DNA from: Blepharisma japonicum
Taxonomy: Eukaryota; Ciliophora; Heterotrichea; Heterotrichida; Blepharismidae
NCBI GenBank assembly: GCA_949751835.1
Contig: CATKHK010000029.1
Span: 124,001 to 188,000, forward strand
DNA: 64,000 nt
Reading direction: 5' to 3'
Positions within the stretch are counted from its first letter, which is position 1. The number at the start of each line of letters is the position of its first letter. The position numbers were made by a program, and so were the translations under genes. The notes beneath the pieces were generated by a model. That model was not told where the DNA came from, made no database searches, and was given only the letters and a program-made list of their open reading frames with translations. Below are positions 40,491-53,718 of the stretch, in pieces.

Positions 40491-43400
40491 TTAAGCGCTC
40501 TGGTCTTCATTAGCTTTCAGCAAATAAGTTTTGATAACTCTATTCACTGACGGTATATCTACTTCTTGATGAAAACTGAACTTAAATGCCCCCGGCTTGT
40601 AATTATCAATAACCATCATAGTATCTTCGCTTATACAGATTGCTCCAGGAACTCCATTGCTCTCCATCTTATTAGCAATCAAGACATCAGATCCAAAAAT
40701 ATCGTATCTTATAATATTAGCTCCTGCGATTCCTCCAATGATACTGCCTGTATGGATCCCTACTCTCATCTTTAAGTTCAAAATTAAGCCATCATTGACA
40801 ATATCAATAGTCTGAAGAAGCGCTTGTGCAAAATTTATTATGTTGAGACACTCTTGTGACGGATTTCTTTCATAATCAGTGCCATTGAGTCCCATCGCAA
40901 CATAGCAATCGCCAATTGTGTGGACTTTATATACATTGAACTCAACACACAATTTATCAAATCTAGTGAAAAATTCAGAAAGCATGCCAACTACTTCTTT
41001 TGCTTCTTTATTGGAAGACCATAGTGTAAATCCTGCTATATCTGCATATAGCATTGTAACGTTGGCAAAAGTATCAGCGATTGCTATTTCTTCTCTTAAA
41101 TTATGAAATACATGTGGAGGCATCATTTGGGTTAATAAAGCTTCTATTTTTTCAATTTCTCTATTTGATGCATTTTCGATTGCTAGGAATCTTCTGAGAT
41201 TTTTTTCTCTATAGAATGTGACGAACTGTACAATTGTGGTATATCCCAGGACCATTATTGCTTCCTGGACTGCAAACATATGGTTTGAGAAAAATAATGA
41301 AATAATCCAAAAAATAGCTAATGACAACGATACCACAAACAAATTTTTAAAAAATAACCCTGTGCATTGGAGAAGAATGAAATACATAAGAAATACACTT
41401 GAAATCGCTGAAAATTCTTCTGATGTTTCAGTTTGCCAAAATTCAATAATTATCTTAGTAATTATTGACAGAGTGTAGAATATTTCAAGGATAATAGAAA
41501 AGAGTTTTTTTTTATGCATTTTTTTTATTACAGTAATAATCACTGCATAAATGATAGTTTCAGTGCTAAAAAAGCAGAGATCAGCTATTTTATATGACTT
41601 TGGTTCTTCGTTAATTGCGTCTGCTAAATTTGTAATAGTTAAAACAAAACAACTTACAAGTCCAACATAGTTGCCAAAAATTAGAGCTGAAGAATAATTT
41701 TCCAGCATTTGATGCCTGACTATCCTATCTTCATGAGTTTCGTTTATGTTGAATGGACAAAAATCTTCGATATTGAAATCTTCTTTAGGTATTTTTATAT
41801 TTGAAGTTGATAAATCAGACGATTTACGTTCAGACATGATAGTTGAATGGTTGCTAAAAACAATTGAATCAAACCTGATAGGGCTTTGTAAGCTAGCCAT
41901 CATTAGTGGGCTATTATTTCCTCATTGAACTGTTGGCAATAGAGGTATCATATCTTTAAAATCATCCTCAGGCGACTGATTTAGACTTACAAGGACTGTG
42001 CTCATTTGCCCTTTACCTTTTACACTAACTGATTTTTTGATAAAAGAAAGTCCTGAGTGGTCTCCGAGATGGCTATAAGTATTTTCTGAAATTTGAATTT
42101 TCGAGGAGTCAGTAAGCGTAGAAGCCATCCTACTTGCAGTATTTACAGTATCTCCAACCAGTGAAAATTGAGGCTTATGATATCCTACAACTCCTGCAGT
42201 TACTGGACCTGTATGAATCCCAATTTTTACCTTCAAAGGCTCTCCTTTACTTAAAAAAATCTTTTCAACTGTGCTTAGAATTTTTAAGCCCATTTCAACA
42301 CATCTTCTTGAATGAGGAATTGATCTGAAATAAGGTGATAATTCTAGCTCACTGTCTTTAAGGCCTGCACAAGCCATGTATACATTTCCAACAGTTTCTA
42401 TTTTAGTGACTCCTGTATTGTCACAAATATTATCAAATTTCCTATAAATTTCATCTAAAAATTGAATAATTTCGCTACTGGGATAATTTGAGATAATTTC
42501 TTCAAAATCATCAATATCACAGAAAAGAACAGAAACAACTCCTTGATCTTCTGCAATATATCTTATTCCATCTTTTACTCTTTTCCTCACAAACGCAGGC
42601 AACACGAAATTCAGCACCTGCTCTGATTTTTCCATTTCACTATCTACTTTCTTCAAGAACGTTCATCTTATTCGTTTCGTTTTAGAAGCAATATATACTC
42701 TTGCTGAGGAAATTGAAGAAACAGCTATATAAAGAGTTATCACTTCTGTTATATAAACTGGGTCCACTTGTGAATGTATAATAATGCATCCGCCATATAG
42801 AAAAATTGTAATAAATGTTACGAAATTCATTTCTATTCATATACCACTGACACCCAATAGGAAAAGAGGAGATCAATATAAATAAAGCTGCGTTGCTTGA
42901 AGTTTATACTCAAATATATTGATACAATAAATGATCATGTTAAAAATCACTGCTAAGATTACCATCTCTTTATGATATATTTGAAATAAAGATGTAAGTG
43001 AAAGTACTAATAATATGAAATAAATGAAGAAAGTAACAATAGTAAATATGCCAAAGGATTCAGGAGTGTCTGAATTACTTATTTCATAAACTTCAAGTCC
43101 TAAAAATGATAAATATGAACATCATAAAAATATTCGAAAATTATTGGAATTGTGGTTTGAATAAATTTGAAAATCGCTCTCAACCATTTTTGATCTGAAT
43201 TTCAAGGTCCAGGGATTTATTGCATAGGAATCGTGGTTGTGTTGAAATGAGTTCGATTTTTTATAGACAGACTCCATTTTATCTTTAAATTCCTCTAATC
43301 TTGAAGACACTTTTAAAGAAAAAATGTTTTTGCCTTTGACTTTTATCAAATCTACAAGCCTTGGATGAAAAAGTATTAAATAGAATTTGAAGAGAAAACT

Positions 43401-46400
43401 GATCGTTAAACACATTAATGGAAGAATGATGAAATAAATTCACAGAAGCGGACTTTCATATAATACATCTAAAATTCCATACTCTTCTACTTCGGGATTA
43501 CCAGATTTTACATTTAAAAATATTATCAGGCTTGCGATAGAGACCAGATATGAGAATACTGTTCACGTATTAAAAGCATTGACTTCAACTATAATATAGA
43601 CCATCGAAGCCCCATAAAGTGTGAGAAAAATTATTATTTCCATTGTGTAAATATCGAGCGTAAACCCTTTATCATTTATCAAATTTTGTATAAGATAAAT
43701 CGGTCAGTATATAATTATAGCATATAAAAAGGCTGCAGCAATTAGCATTATAAACTTTTTAGTCCCAAGTAAAACATAGTGGTTGCACGTAGTATACACC
43801 TGAGGAAATTTATATATCTGTCTACTGCTTAAATCTTCATCAAAGAGCTCACTTCCTACAATTGGAATTAATATCAAGAAAAATAAATAGAAAACTATTA
43901 AGTCTTGGTCTAGCATTGAGTCACAGTTGGAGTATGAAGAATTGCAATAAAAGAGCATAATAAAAGTTATCAAATAATTTACAAAAAATGACATCATAAT
44001 AACTTTTGATAAAATAATAAATTTGGTGTGTCCATGATACAGAAGAAGTTCTTTTAATTGAGAAAATCTTTGTGCTGCAGCATGCCCAACATGTTCAGTG
44101 CTTGATCTTACAATTCCAACACCAAGATGGGCAGTTTTTATCATTTCAATATCGCTAGATTCATCTCCAATAGCAAGTGTTGTTGGATCATAAGAAAATC
44201 CTGTTCTTAAAAATCTCACAATTTTTGCCTTGTCGTTAGGAAGTAAAGAATGAAAACATACACTTTCCGCTGAGCACAGTAACGCTGCTAAATATTTCCT
44301 ATTTTCTTCAGACTTCAAGCCATATTCAACAATGCTCCTATCAATTGATAGCACAAAGCTAACACTGCCTGGATCGACTGGATCTGAAAGAGGAGATCTT
44401 AATCTTCCTTCTTTAGAGATATTTGATATTAAAAATGGATTCACTGATCTTCTGCGTGCCTTACTTTTGCGCCGAACTCTATAAGGTGTACTTGACACAT
44501 AACGGCTAGGCGAATATGCTGGGTGTTGAATACTATTTTGATAAAGCATTTCAAAATTGGACATGACTCTATGAGGATTATTATCAAATGATGATTCATC
44601 TTTTAACAGCGTCGAAGCACCTATATTAGTATTTGTGTTAAAATGAAAAAGATTGATTTTTATTTGATCGATTAATTCCACGGTGCAGTCTCAGAGAGAA
44701 ATTACAGGGGTCATTTTCGAAATATTTGCACTTGATTTGAGCAAGCCTGATGTAACTCCAACGCTTAAAGTATTTTCTTCATTATCTCCACTTAGAATCC
44801 AAATTTTTATTCCCGCTCTAGTCAAAGTCTCAATAGTTTCTTTTGTTTCATCCAAGACTGTTTCTTCAAGACCTATTGCTCCCAAAAATTTCACTTCTTT
44901 TTCAAGTCTTGTGAACAAATCTTCAATTTTTTTATCGCTTATTGCAGGAAGAAGCTTAAAGTTATGATAGTCAATTTCAAATTCCTCAATTTCCTTTTTA
45001 CTTAGTTTTCTAAACCCGAAGACAATAATTTTTTTATCAACCATTTCAGAATGAGTTAATAAATCATCAATATATGCCATATCTTCAGAAGTATCATAAA
45101 ATAGTTTCATCATCGCTTCACTTGATCCGCTTACATATAAAATTGATGATTCAGTTTGAGGATTACTGATGATAATTCGTGATTTTTTGATATTGGGAGA
45201 TTTTCTTTGATGACCAATTATTTTTAACTTAAGTTCTTCATCTAATACGGTGATATCACAATCAAAGCTTGACTTTTTCTTAAATTTTATCCCCAAATCT
45301 TTGCTTGTCTCAATCATAGCTTTTTCCTCATTTGAAATTGGGCTCGAAATTTTGTCAGATCTCATAAATGTACTATTGCATACAGCCATACATATAAGGA
45401 AATGGTAAAAAACTGAGTCTGATTCAGAATTAATAAAATCTGCCTTTAAATCGGCAAACGACTTGAAATTTTTAGAATTAGTCCTAAGTAGCTCAGGAAT
45501 AATCAATGGAACCCTTGTGTCTGATTTATCATGATGATAAAAGCTTTCACAAGGAGATTGGGAAAAATCAGAGTTGTCTCTTATATAAATGTCACCAGCT
45601 ACAATGCATGTTTGTAATTTAATATCGCCATTGGTTAAAGTCCCAGTCTTATCTGCTAGAATATATTCAACCTGTCCTGCATCTTGCAAAGAGGAAAGAG
45701 AATTAATGTGAATATCATGAAACTTTTTGAGACTAAATGAAAAAATTAGCTTTACTGTTCTGAATGTAATAAATAAAGATATGGGAATAAGATAGCTGTA
45801 TAAAATTATAATACTTGCAATAAAATCAACGGTATCTTCATCTTTTCAATAGTTACTGCTGAAGATGTTATAAATAACAGTTATTAATATCAAAATTCCT
45901 GCAAAGCACATCATCACAAAAACTATTTTATTCATTCTTTTGTTAAAGGCTGAAAATTGTTCTCTAAATTTCAGTTTGTTGCCAGTATTTTCATGTGTGT
46001 ATATTACAACTCCTAAAATTCATTCTGAGTCTATTGGTTTAGCTCCACGAGGGATATAGTTTGAAGCAGAGAGCGCACTAGATTTTGGGTTCGATTCAAG
46101 CCTTATTGACCCTTTGAATTCCCCAGAAGTCCTATTGAGCGGGATTTTTATTATTGCTTTTATGCGGCTAATTAAAGTTACGGCTTCAAATTCATTAGCT
46201 TCCACTGCAAACTCCATTGTTTCTTTGATAGGCTTTTTTGATTCAAAGCTTGATTCCCCAATAACTCCTAGCATGTCCACGTAAATTTCAGATTCTCCGC
46301 GTTTTACACATAACAATAAAATATCTGCTGGGCACGCTTCTTTTTCTCTAATTTGAATAACGTCCCCAATCTTGATGTCTTTGCTCTTTTTCGCGACAAA

Positions 46401-46775
46401 ATTAAATCCATCACAAACCAGATATTCTTTATTGTTTATGTAGTTGTCATGCCGATGATTGGGTATGTCATGATAAGCATCTGAAATTAAAGTAATAAAA
46501 AGCAAAACCATAAAAGGAATAATTACAGCCGAAGAGTATATATTTGAGGTCGATAAGTGCAGCTGCAAAATAGATATAAGGAGAAATCAAAAATATCATA
46601 AATCTGAAAACTGGATAAATATATTTTTTGGAATAAGGTTCAATAATGTGTACTTGGCTGATTTTACTTCATTACTGATTGACTTAAAAACATCCTCGCT
46701 GTGACTTAATAGGTAAATTACTCGCCAATTTTCAGGTTTTAGTTTGTCTTTTGATTGCTGAAAAGGAAAATTCAT
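40491..46775 (-). CDS. P4-ATPase/guanylyl cyclase fusion (bifunctional, 2,094 aa)
   Basis: One uninterrupted frame when the many TGA codons are Trp; start ATG at 46775. N-terminal half, P4-ATPase: KYTLLNLIPKNIFIQF, GQVEYILADKTGTLT (Asp375), and a hinge AIGDESSDIEMIKTAHLGVG (GDGxND changed to GDESSD at 870-875). The A-domain DGET is degenerate (VIGESSF). C-terminal half: TM segments, cyclase domain at about 1410-1560 with Glu1460, Asn1545 and Arg1549, six more TM, then cyclase at about 1905-2075 with metal Asp1912 and Asp1956. The order of substrate and metal halves is inverted relative to mammalian adenylyl cyclase, as known for ciliate/apicomplexan guanylyl cyclases. Makes cGMP from GTP. Confidence 0.93.
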
Positions 46776-47535
46776 TGTTTTTATTATATAGCGTTTTGCT
46801 TATTTTTGCCTTAATAATTTTTAATTAATATCAATTCTAAGGACTAATTATTAAACAGACCATAATAGTAGTTTCTTGTATTAATTTTGATTTATCTATT
46901 CTATTATAATAGAAAATTAAGATTATTTTTAAAAAGAACTGATAAATAACCAAAAAACCTTATATTTTATTCAATTTATCTAAGATTATAGCCAGCATTT
47001 GTAAATAGATAGAAACTTTTTAATTTTTCATATTAAAAATTTGTAATCTAATTAATAAAACACATAAGAGTATTTCTTCATTTTTATCAACGATAAATCA
47101 GCGTAAGTCATAATTAAATTGGCATAGTACAAAGATAAAATTCAAAATGAATGAAAAATTTTACTCAATATGCCTCCTAAGCATTTTTTCACTGCACACA
47201 TTTGAGCTTCTGCTATTTATCACTATATATAATACTCAATAAAAATTTGGGATAAGTATGATTCGATTGTACATTTCAAAAATATTTAATCGTTCATAAC
47301 TTCTAAATTTATTTGGACCTATAATCAGTTTTAGTTATTCATTTATCCCTAAATAAACTTGAATTTATTTTTGTAGCAAGAACAATTTTTAGCTAAATGA
47401 TTTAGGATCTTATTTTCTATATTAGTTTTAATTTTTTTAAAAAATATTATTACCTAGTTAAAAAGTTAATTTGATGAATTTCAAATGAAGATAGCAATTT
47501 TATAATACTGCACTTAACTGTTGTAGCTAAAATGC
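46776..47535. other. Intergenic, 760 bp
   Basis: Strongly AT-rich promoter side of the cyclase gene. The only ORF of note is a 31-codon hydrophobic one (47147-47242, MNEKFYSICLLSIF...) resembling a signal/TM segment; too short to support. No RNA gene or repeat recognised. Confidence 0.5.
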
Positions 47536-48891
47536 TTAATGTATAAACGACGGATTGGCATCATTTGGAGTTGGAGCTCCTGGAACTTCAGGCTCACTAA
47601 AGCTTCACAAGGTTTGGACTGATTGTTCTCCGCTTTTTGGCTTTTGATCTAACTTTTCCGCTAATTCTAACACTCTTGATATGCTTTGAAGAGTAGATAT
47701 TTGTTTAAGCTGCTCGATTTCACTTTCCGAAATATAGTTATTTAACCCTTTAAGCATTCTTTTCATTGAATTAATGGTTTTTCCTTTGTTTTCAAATTCA
47801 ATAAGTTCAGTTAGCTGGATTTCTTTTTCTATTAAAGCATTATCAACTCTAGCATAGTCTTGATGCAGCTTGTTAAGCTGCCCAGTCAAAGTTTTTATTT
47901 CATCTTTTAGCTTTTCTTCCCTTTCTTCTGATTTTCTTTCCAGCTTTTTAATTTCTTCTCTCTGTGAATCAATTTCTTGTCTTATTTTCATTTTTACTCC
48001 TTCAGCAGCATCATTTATTGTATAATCATGAACTATCATTGCTTGATCAAAGAGTTTGGTTATAAGTCTTCACATCATTTCAATCATAATTGCTTCATTA
48101 TCATTTCCCTTTTGCTTTTCGCTTCGTATCAGCTCTCTTATGAGTGTTGTATAAGCTGTTAATTTTGCTTGAAAATCAGTTCTTGTTATTTTCAATAAAT
48201 CTTTCGGGTGGTCATTTACTGAGCTTTTTAGAGCTTCCTCAAGTTGATAAAAGAGACCAATCCCTGGGGCAGGAGAAATGATTTCTTCACTCCTGGCGAC
48301 TTCATAGTTCATCTGCAAATCCATTTTCAAGCTTTGGAGGAATCGAAAGGAATCTAAAAAGGCATCTAAAGCTTTTTGTTCCTGAGCTACAGAGGCTGAA
48401 TTTATTACTTTATACTTTTCTTCATCTTCAAGATGTTCTATTCTATATATGGGATTTTTGTTGCTGCGATATTTTCTATCAGCTCTTGCTCCGCGATAAA
48501 GCCTTTCACTGCTGAATTCTTGGACTACTGTACGCTCACGTAGAGAGTCTGGCTGCTTCAGCTCATTTTCTCTTGCCGAACAAAGGAAATTTGAAGTTCT
48601 TGTTTTAACAGGGCTTATTAAAGGTTGATTTTCAAATACATCTATTGGTGGATTTGTGATTTGGGAGCTAGAAATATGACTATTTCTTACAGGAATTGGG
48701 GATGAAAATATATTTGTAGAAGAAGATTTTGAAAGATTGATTAATCTCTTATTCATCATTCTGTAATCAGATAAAATATCAGATCTATCTTGTGAGTCTG
48801 GAACTGGGATAGGGGATGTATTATAGACAATCCTATCAACATTCTTCATGAAGTTTTTTTGCTTTTGACGAACTCTGAAATTTGTGCTCAT
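47536..48891 (-). CDS. Coiled-coil protein of unknown family
   Basis: 451 aa with two TGA-Trp codons (codons at 48067-48069 and 47602-47604); the second adds a short C-terminal tail ending PSFIH. The N-terminal 150 residues are disordered with SP/TP sites (SPIPVPDS, SSPIPVRN, ISPVKT). Residues about 160-275 are helical, then a long charged coiled coil (EIDSQREEIKKLERKSEERE and onward) and a leucine-rich helix. This layout is common in cytoskeletal and ciliary scaffolds, but no specific family was recognised. Confidence 0.65.
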
Positions 48892-49200
48892 TTTGTTTAG
48901 GCTTCAGTTATATATATTAATATTATATCTGTATTTTAAATTTGATAAGTTTTTGGATTTTAAAAAAAGTTATATATTTTGACTTTTATATAATTTTACT
49001 TATAGATCCTTTTAAAGTTGATATACTTTTCTTGACAAAAACCAATGAGCCAAATAATTTAATCTCTTTTCATTAAAATATTATCAGAATTAACGCAAAA
49101 ATTAATAATCTCAGTTTCTCAATCAAAATCGATTTTTCCTTAGCTAGAAAGATCTATCCTGATATATATTAACAATTTTAATACCACTCCCATAATTATA
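48892..49200. other. Intergenic, 309 bp
   Basis: Divergent, AT-rich spacer between the coiled-coil gene and PRP16; presumably both promoters. No RNA gene or repeat seen. Confidence 0.5.
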
Positions 49201-52137
49201 ATGGATTTCAAAAAACCACACTCTGTCAGATCACACAAGAATTCTCACTCCAGAAGTCCCCGAAGGCATTCCTCATCTTCGACTTCATTTTCCAACTCTC
49301 GTAATGCAAGACTAGGCTCAACTCCTTTATATTTTAAAGGCACTCCAGGAATAAAATTAGGAGATCGAACTCCTACAAGAGAAACTCCAAGACGAGATGA
49401 GCCTCACTCCGACTATGGTCCTGAATACCGTGCTTTAGAATGGGAAAGTCGTCAAGTGGTAGACTATGAATGATATGACTGTGACGAAGGCGGATTTCTG
49501 ATGAAAGGTGAAGACGAATTCGCATATCGTGAAGACTTTTATCAAGCTCCCACTAAAAAAGGAATGAATTTAGGATCGCTAAAAAAGCTTGAAAGAAGCC
49601 AAGATAACGATAAATGGGAACTTAACAGAATGGTTAGTTCTGGGACTATTAGATTGAACCACGCAGAAGAAGATAATGAAGATGAAGAAGAAAACCGTGT
49701 AATTCTTATGGTCCACAACACCAAGCCACCTTTTCTTGATGGCAGAATTGTGTTTACAACTCAAATGGAGCCAATCCAAGTTGTAAAAAATCCCCAATCT
49801 GATATTGCAATTTTGGCAAGGAAAGGATCGGCTGTTGTAAGAGTTGTCAGAGAGAGAAATGAAAGAAACAAAATGAGAGACAAATTTTGGGACATCTCTG
49901 GGACAAGTCTTGGAAATTTGTTGGGAGTTCAAAAAGAAGAAGAAATTGATACAACTCGGTATGATGATGAAGGGAATTTCGACTATAAAGCAGACTCACA
50001 GTACGCAAAATCAATGAAAAACTTCGAAGCGATCAGTGATTTCGCAAGAAGCAAAACTGTTAAGCAGCAGCGAGAATATTTACCCATTTTTTCTGTAAGA
50101 GATGAGCTGCTTAATGTGATTAGAGAAAATAGAATTGTTATTATTGTTGGGGAAACTGGATCAGGAAAAACAACACAGCTTACACAATACTTGTATGAAG
50201 AAGGATACACGAAATATGGAGTCATTGGCTGCACACAGCCAAGAAGAGTAGCAGCCGTATCAGTAGCTAAAAGAGTAAGCGAAGAAATGGCATGCAAGCT
50301 TGGTGAAATTGTAGGATATGCTATTAGATTTGAAGATTGCACAAGTGAAAACACGGTGCTTAAGTATATGACTGATGGAGTGCTGCTGAGAGAGTCTCTT
50401 AATGAAGCTGATCTGGATCAGTATTCGGCAATTATTATGGATGAAGCCCATGAAAGGTCACTTCATACTGATGTTCTATTTGGGATATTGAAAAAAATTG
50501 TAGCAAGAAGACGTGATTTAAGACTTATCATTACTTCGGCTACTATGAATGCTCAGAAGTTTTCTGAATTTTTTGGTGGAGCACCAATATACTCAATCCC
50601 TGGTAGGACTTTTCCAGTTGATACTATTTTTTCGAAAACCCCTGTTGACGACTATGTAGATATGGCAGTCAAACAAGCGATTGCAATCCACTTGCAGCAG
50701 CCTCCAGGTGATATTTTAATTTTTATGACTGGGCAAGAAGATATTATGGCAACTTGTGTTCTTCTCAATGAAAGAATTGCTGAGCTTGGCACTGCAGCTC
50801 CAAAAATTAAAGTTCTTCCAATTTATTCACAACTTCCATCAGAAAATCAAGCAAAAATTTTTGAAAAATCAGATATAAGGAAATGTGTGGTAGCAACAAA
50901 TATAGCAGAGACCTCACTTACAGTAGATGGGGTGAAGTATGTAATTGATACAGGATTTTGCAAGCTCAAAGTATTTAATCCAAAAATTGGTATGGATGCT
51001 TTACAAATTACACCGATTTCTCAAGCTAATGCTAACCAAAGGCAAGGCAGGGCTGGAAGAACTGGGCCAGGAATTTGCTATAGGCTTTATACTGATACTA
51101 TTTATAGAGAAGACTTGCTGGAGAACAACATCCCAGAAATCCAAAGAACAAATTTAGCAAATGTTGTGCTTTTATTGAAGAGTCTGAATATTGACAACTT
51201 GTTGCAGTTCGATTTTATGGATCCTCCTCCTCAAGACAATATTTTAAATTCTATGTATCAATTGTGAATATTAGGAGCTTTAAATGATACAGGAGGCCTC
51301 ACTGATCTGGGCAAGAAAATGGTTGAATTTCCTTTGGATCCGCCACTTTCGAAGATGCTTTTGGAATCAGAAAAATATCGCTGCACTTCAGAGTTGCTAA
51401 CAATTGTGTCTATGCTATCTGTTCCAAGTGTATTTTATAGACCAAAAGACAGAGAAACAGATGCTGATTCAGCTCGAGAAAAATTTTTTGTCCCTGAAAG
51501 TGACCATTTAACACTTCTAAATGTTTATAATCAATGAAAAAATAATGGCTATCGATCAGATTGGGCAAATGAGCATTTTATTCATGTTAAAGCACTAAGA
51601 AAGGTAAGAGAAGTCCGAGCCCAGCTATTAGATATAATGAACTCATTAAGGATTGAAGAAGTGTCATGTGGGAATAACTGAGATATGGTGAGAAAAGTAA
51701 TTGCCTCAGGCTACTTCCATAACTCAGCCAAAATCAAAGGAATTGGAGAATACGTCAATATGAGAACAGGGATTCCTTGCATTTTGCATCCATCAAGTGC
51801 TTTATTCAGCCTTGGATACACTCCAGATTACATCGTTTATCATGAGCTTACAATGACAAGCAGAGAATATATGCAATACGTTACTGCAGTCGACCCATAC
51901 TGGCTTGCTGAGCTTGGGCCAATGTTTTTCAGCACCAAAGATACTTTCAGAGAAATCGATAGAAAGAGAAGAAATGAAAAGAAAATGCAGGCTGAAGAAG
52001 AAATGAAAAGGATCCAATCCACAATTCTCAATCAAGCCCAAAATGTCGAGCCACAAAGGAGGATCCATTCAGAAATTATCATGCCAGGCCGCGAAAAGAC
52101 ACCAAAACGCACACCAAGGATCCACCCTGGTATTTAA
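49201..52137 (+). CDS. DHX38: Pre-mRNA splicing DEAH-box ATPase PRP16 (DHX38)
   Basis: 978 aa in one frame with at least four TGA codons that fall on conserved Trp (e.g. MYQL-W-ILGAL, NVYNQ-W-KNNGY, SCGNN-W-DMVRK). N-terminal RS/P-rich region, then the PRP16-specific block [16 protein letters not shown] and [16 protein letters not shown]. Helicase motifs: [52 protein letters not shown]; then winged helix, HA2 and OB-fold (IYCI-like [20 protein letters not shown]). PRP16 remodels the spliceosome after branching. In a genome with 15-nt introns its function is of special interest. Confidence 0.97.
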
Positions 52138-52157
52138 ATAATGGTATTTTAAAAATA

Positions 52158-52721
52158 ATGCATAAATTCGCTAAAACAATTTTTGTGTTAGGCGGACCTG
52201 CATGTGGCAAAGGCACAGCCTGCAAATCTGCTGAAAAAACTAACAAATATTACCACATTTCAGCAGGAGAATTGTTAAGAGAGCAACTAAATTCCGAGTT
52301 ATCAGCAATAATAAACCAGCACTTATTAGAAGGAAAAATTGTGCCAGCCAAAATTACTGTTAAATTGCTAGAGCTTAAGATGAAAACTTTAGGTTGAAAC
52401 CAGAGGACATTCTTAATAGATGGATTTCCAAGAAACAGAGACAATTATGAGACTTGGGTAAGTGAAATGAAAGAAGCAGAAATAGAAAAAGTGATTTATA
52501 TGAATTGCGATTACAAAACAACCATGGAAAGGATGATAAGCAGGAATGAAGGAAGAGAAGATGACAGCTTTCAAATTTTAGAAAAGAGATACAACACCTT
52601 CCTCACTCAGACCCTACCACTTATTGAAGAATTTAGGACGAAAAGTATATTAAGAGAAATTGATTGCTCAAAAACAAAGGAAGAGACGTATAATAACTTT
52701 ATTAATGCCCTTAATAACTAA
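52158..52721 (+). CDS. UMP-CMP/adenylate-type nucleoside monophosphate kinase
   Basis: 187 aa, one TGA-Trp at 52395. P-loop GGPACGKGT near residue 12, NMP-binding helix region HISAGELLREQ, and GFPRNRDN near 89-96 identify the adenylate kinase/UMP-CMP kinase superfamily. The LID is short (SRNEGREDDSFQILEKRYNT), as in the short-form UMP-CMP kinases. It transfers phosphate from ATP to a pyrimidine NMP, probably. Length is typical. It follows PRP16 by 20 bp. Confidence 0.88.
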
Positions 52722-52747
52722 GTTCTCATGAGAATTCTTAAGTAGAC

Positions 52748-52987
52748 TTAACTGGATAGAGCTTTCGCAGTTTCTCTTGATAGGTGCCTTTCATATCTGA
52801 AATGAGCTTGCTGAGCTCGGATATCTGATGGACACCATCTTCTATAGGCTTGTAAAGTATCAGGACAGAGGTAATCATTCTCACTTTTCATCTCGGAGAG
52901 GCATTGCTGATGGAGATTGTCTGCAATTATGCATTGCTTGTGACTAATTGAGCCAAATGGACTCCCTGAAAAATTAACATGTGCCAT
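52748..52987 (-). CDS. Twin CX9C-type (CHCH-like) small mitochondrial protein
   Basis: 79 aa. Cys19-x9-Cys29 and Cys41-x10-Cys52 form a near-canonical twin-CX9C helical hairpin (QCIIADNLHQQC; LCPDTLQAYRRWC), the fold of MIA40-imported intermembrane-space proteins such as small complex I/IV subunits and assembly factors. The second spacing is one residue longer than usual. The particular complex cannot be told. It is convergent with the kinase gene, 26 bp apart. Spacer 52988-53295 shows nothing recognisable. Confidence 0.7.
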   Translation of the reverse strand: MAHVNFSGSPFGSISHKQCIIADNLHQQCLSEMKSENDYLCPDTLQAYRRWCPSDIRAQQAHFRYERHLSRETAKALSS

Positions 52988-53295
52988 GATGATAACTATT
53001 ATAATTTATTTAAATTGCTTTGCATGTCTTCAATTGGAGCATCATCTTAAAGATACTGGCATCACCATTAGGCTAAATAATTCTATCAAATAAGTGTTTT
53101 GATATAAAATTTTTATTTATCAGCTAACAAAATCTTGGATTATATAAGTATTAATAATTTTACAGTAAACCCTTCTGAATCTTCACTATAACATCATTAT
53201 TTCTATAAACTGTAACTATTTCACTAGATTTTACTTATGATATCCTTATCTATATTATTAAAAATTTGAGTAGAATGAGTAGTTAAGCACTAAAA

Positions 53296-53622
53296 TTATT
53301 CTATTTTTCTGGTGGTCTTATTGCTTTCAAAATCTGCATAAGCCTTTTCAAAAGATGCTGCTTTGTTCAAGACAATGATGATTTTCGCTCTGCTTCTGCT
53401 TACACCACCATGATCTTCTTCAGACACACTCACAGTCTCAAACTTGGCGAGAGTGGCATATCCTAATGAGCATAACATTTCAGCAGCCCTCACAGTGTTC
53501 GCAGTGGCCTCGCCTAAGCCATGGAGCTCAACTTGTTCATGCTCTTTCAAGATTTCCTTGGCTTGGTATACGAAAGATGTATATTTCCTTTTGAGGCTGA
53601 CTTTGATCAACTTGTCTTCCAT
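53296..53622 (-). CDS. Alba-domain nucleic-acid-binding protein
   Basis: 108 aa consisting of one Alba fold: IKVSLKRKYTSFVYQAKEIL, then EVQ-like EQVELHGLGEATANTVRAAE and MLCSLGYATL followed by KIIIVLNKA. The GLGEATANTVRAAE helix is the family hallmark (Rpp25/Alba). Such proteins bind RNA/DNA; in eukaryotes they act in RNase P/MRP or mRNA regulation. Divergent from PEX10 over 96 bp. Confidence 0.85.
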   Translation of the reverse strand: MEDKLIKVSLKRKYTSFVYQAKEILKEHEQVELHGLGEATANTVRAAEMLCSLGYATLAKFETVSVSEEDHGGVSRSRAKIIIVLNKAASFEKAYADFESNKTTRKIE

Positions 53623-53718
53623 CTTCCTAATTTATGCCATTCACTTAAATTCCACCTTAAATTTAACTATGGTTTACTATTCCATTCAGGCAAAATACTT
53701 ACCAAATAATCCATTTAA

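Noticed and set aside
42682-42876. 64-codon minus frame inside the cyclase fusion
   Set aside because: It is in a different phase from the cyclase frame, which is open across this segment when TGA is Trp.
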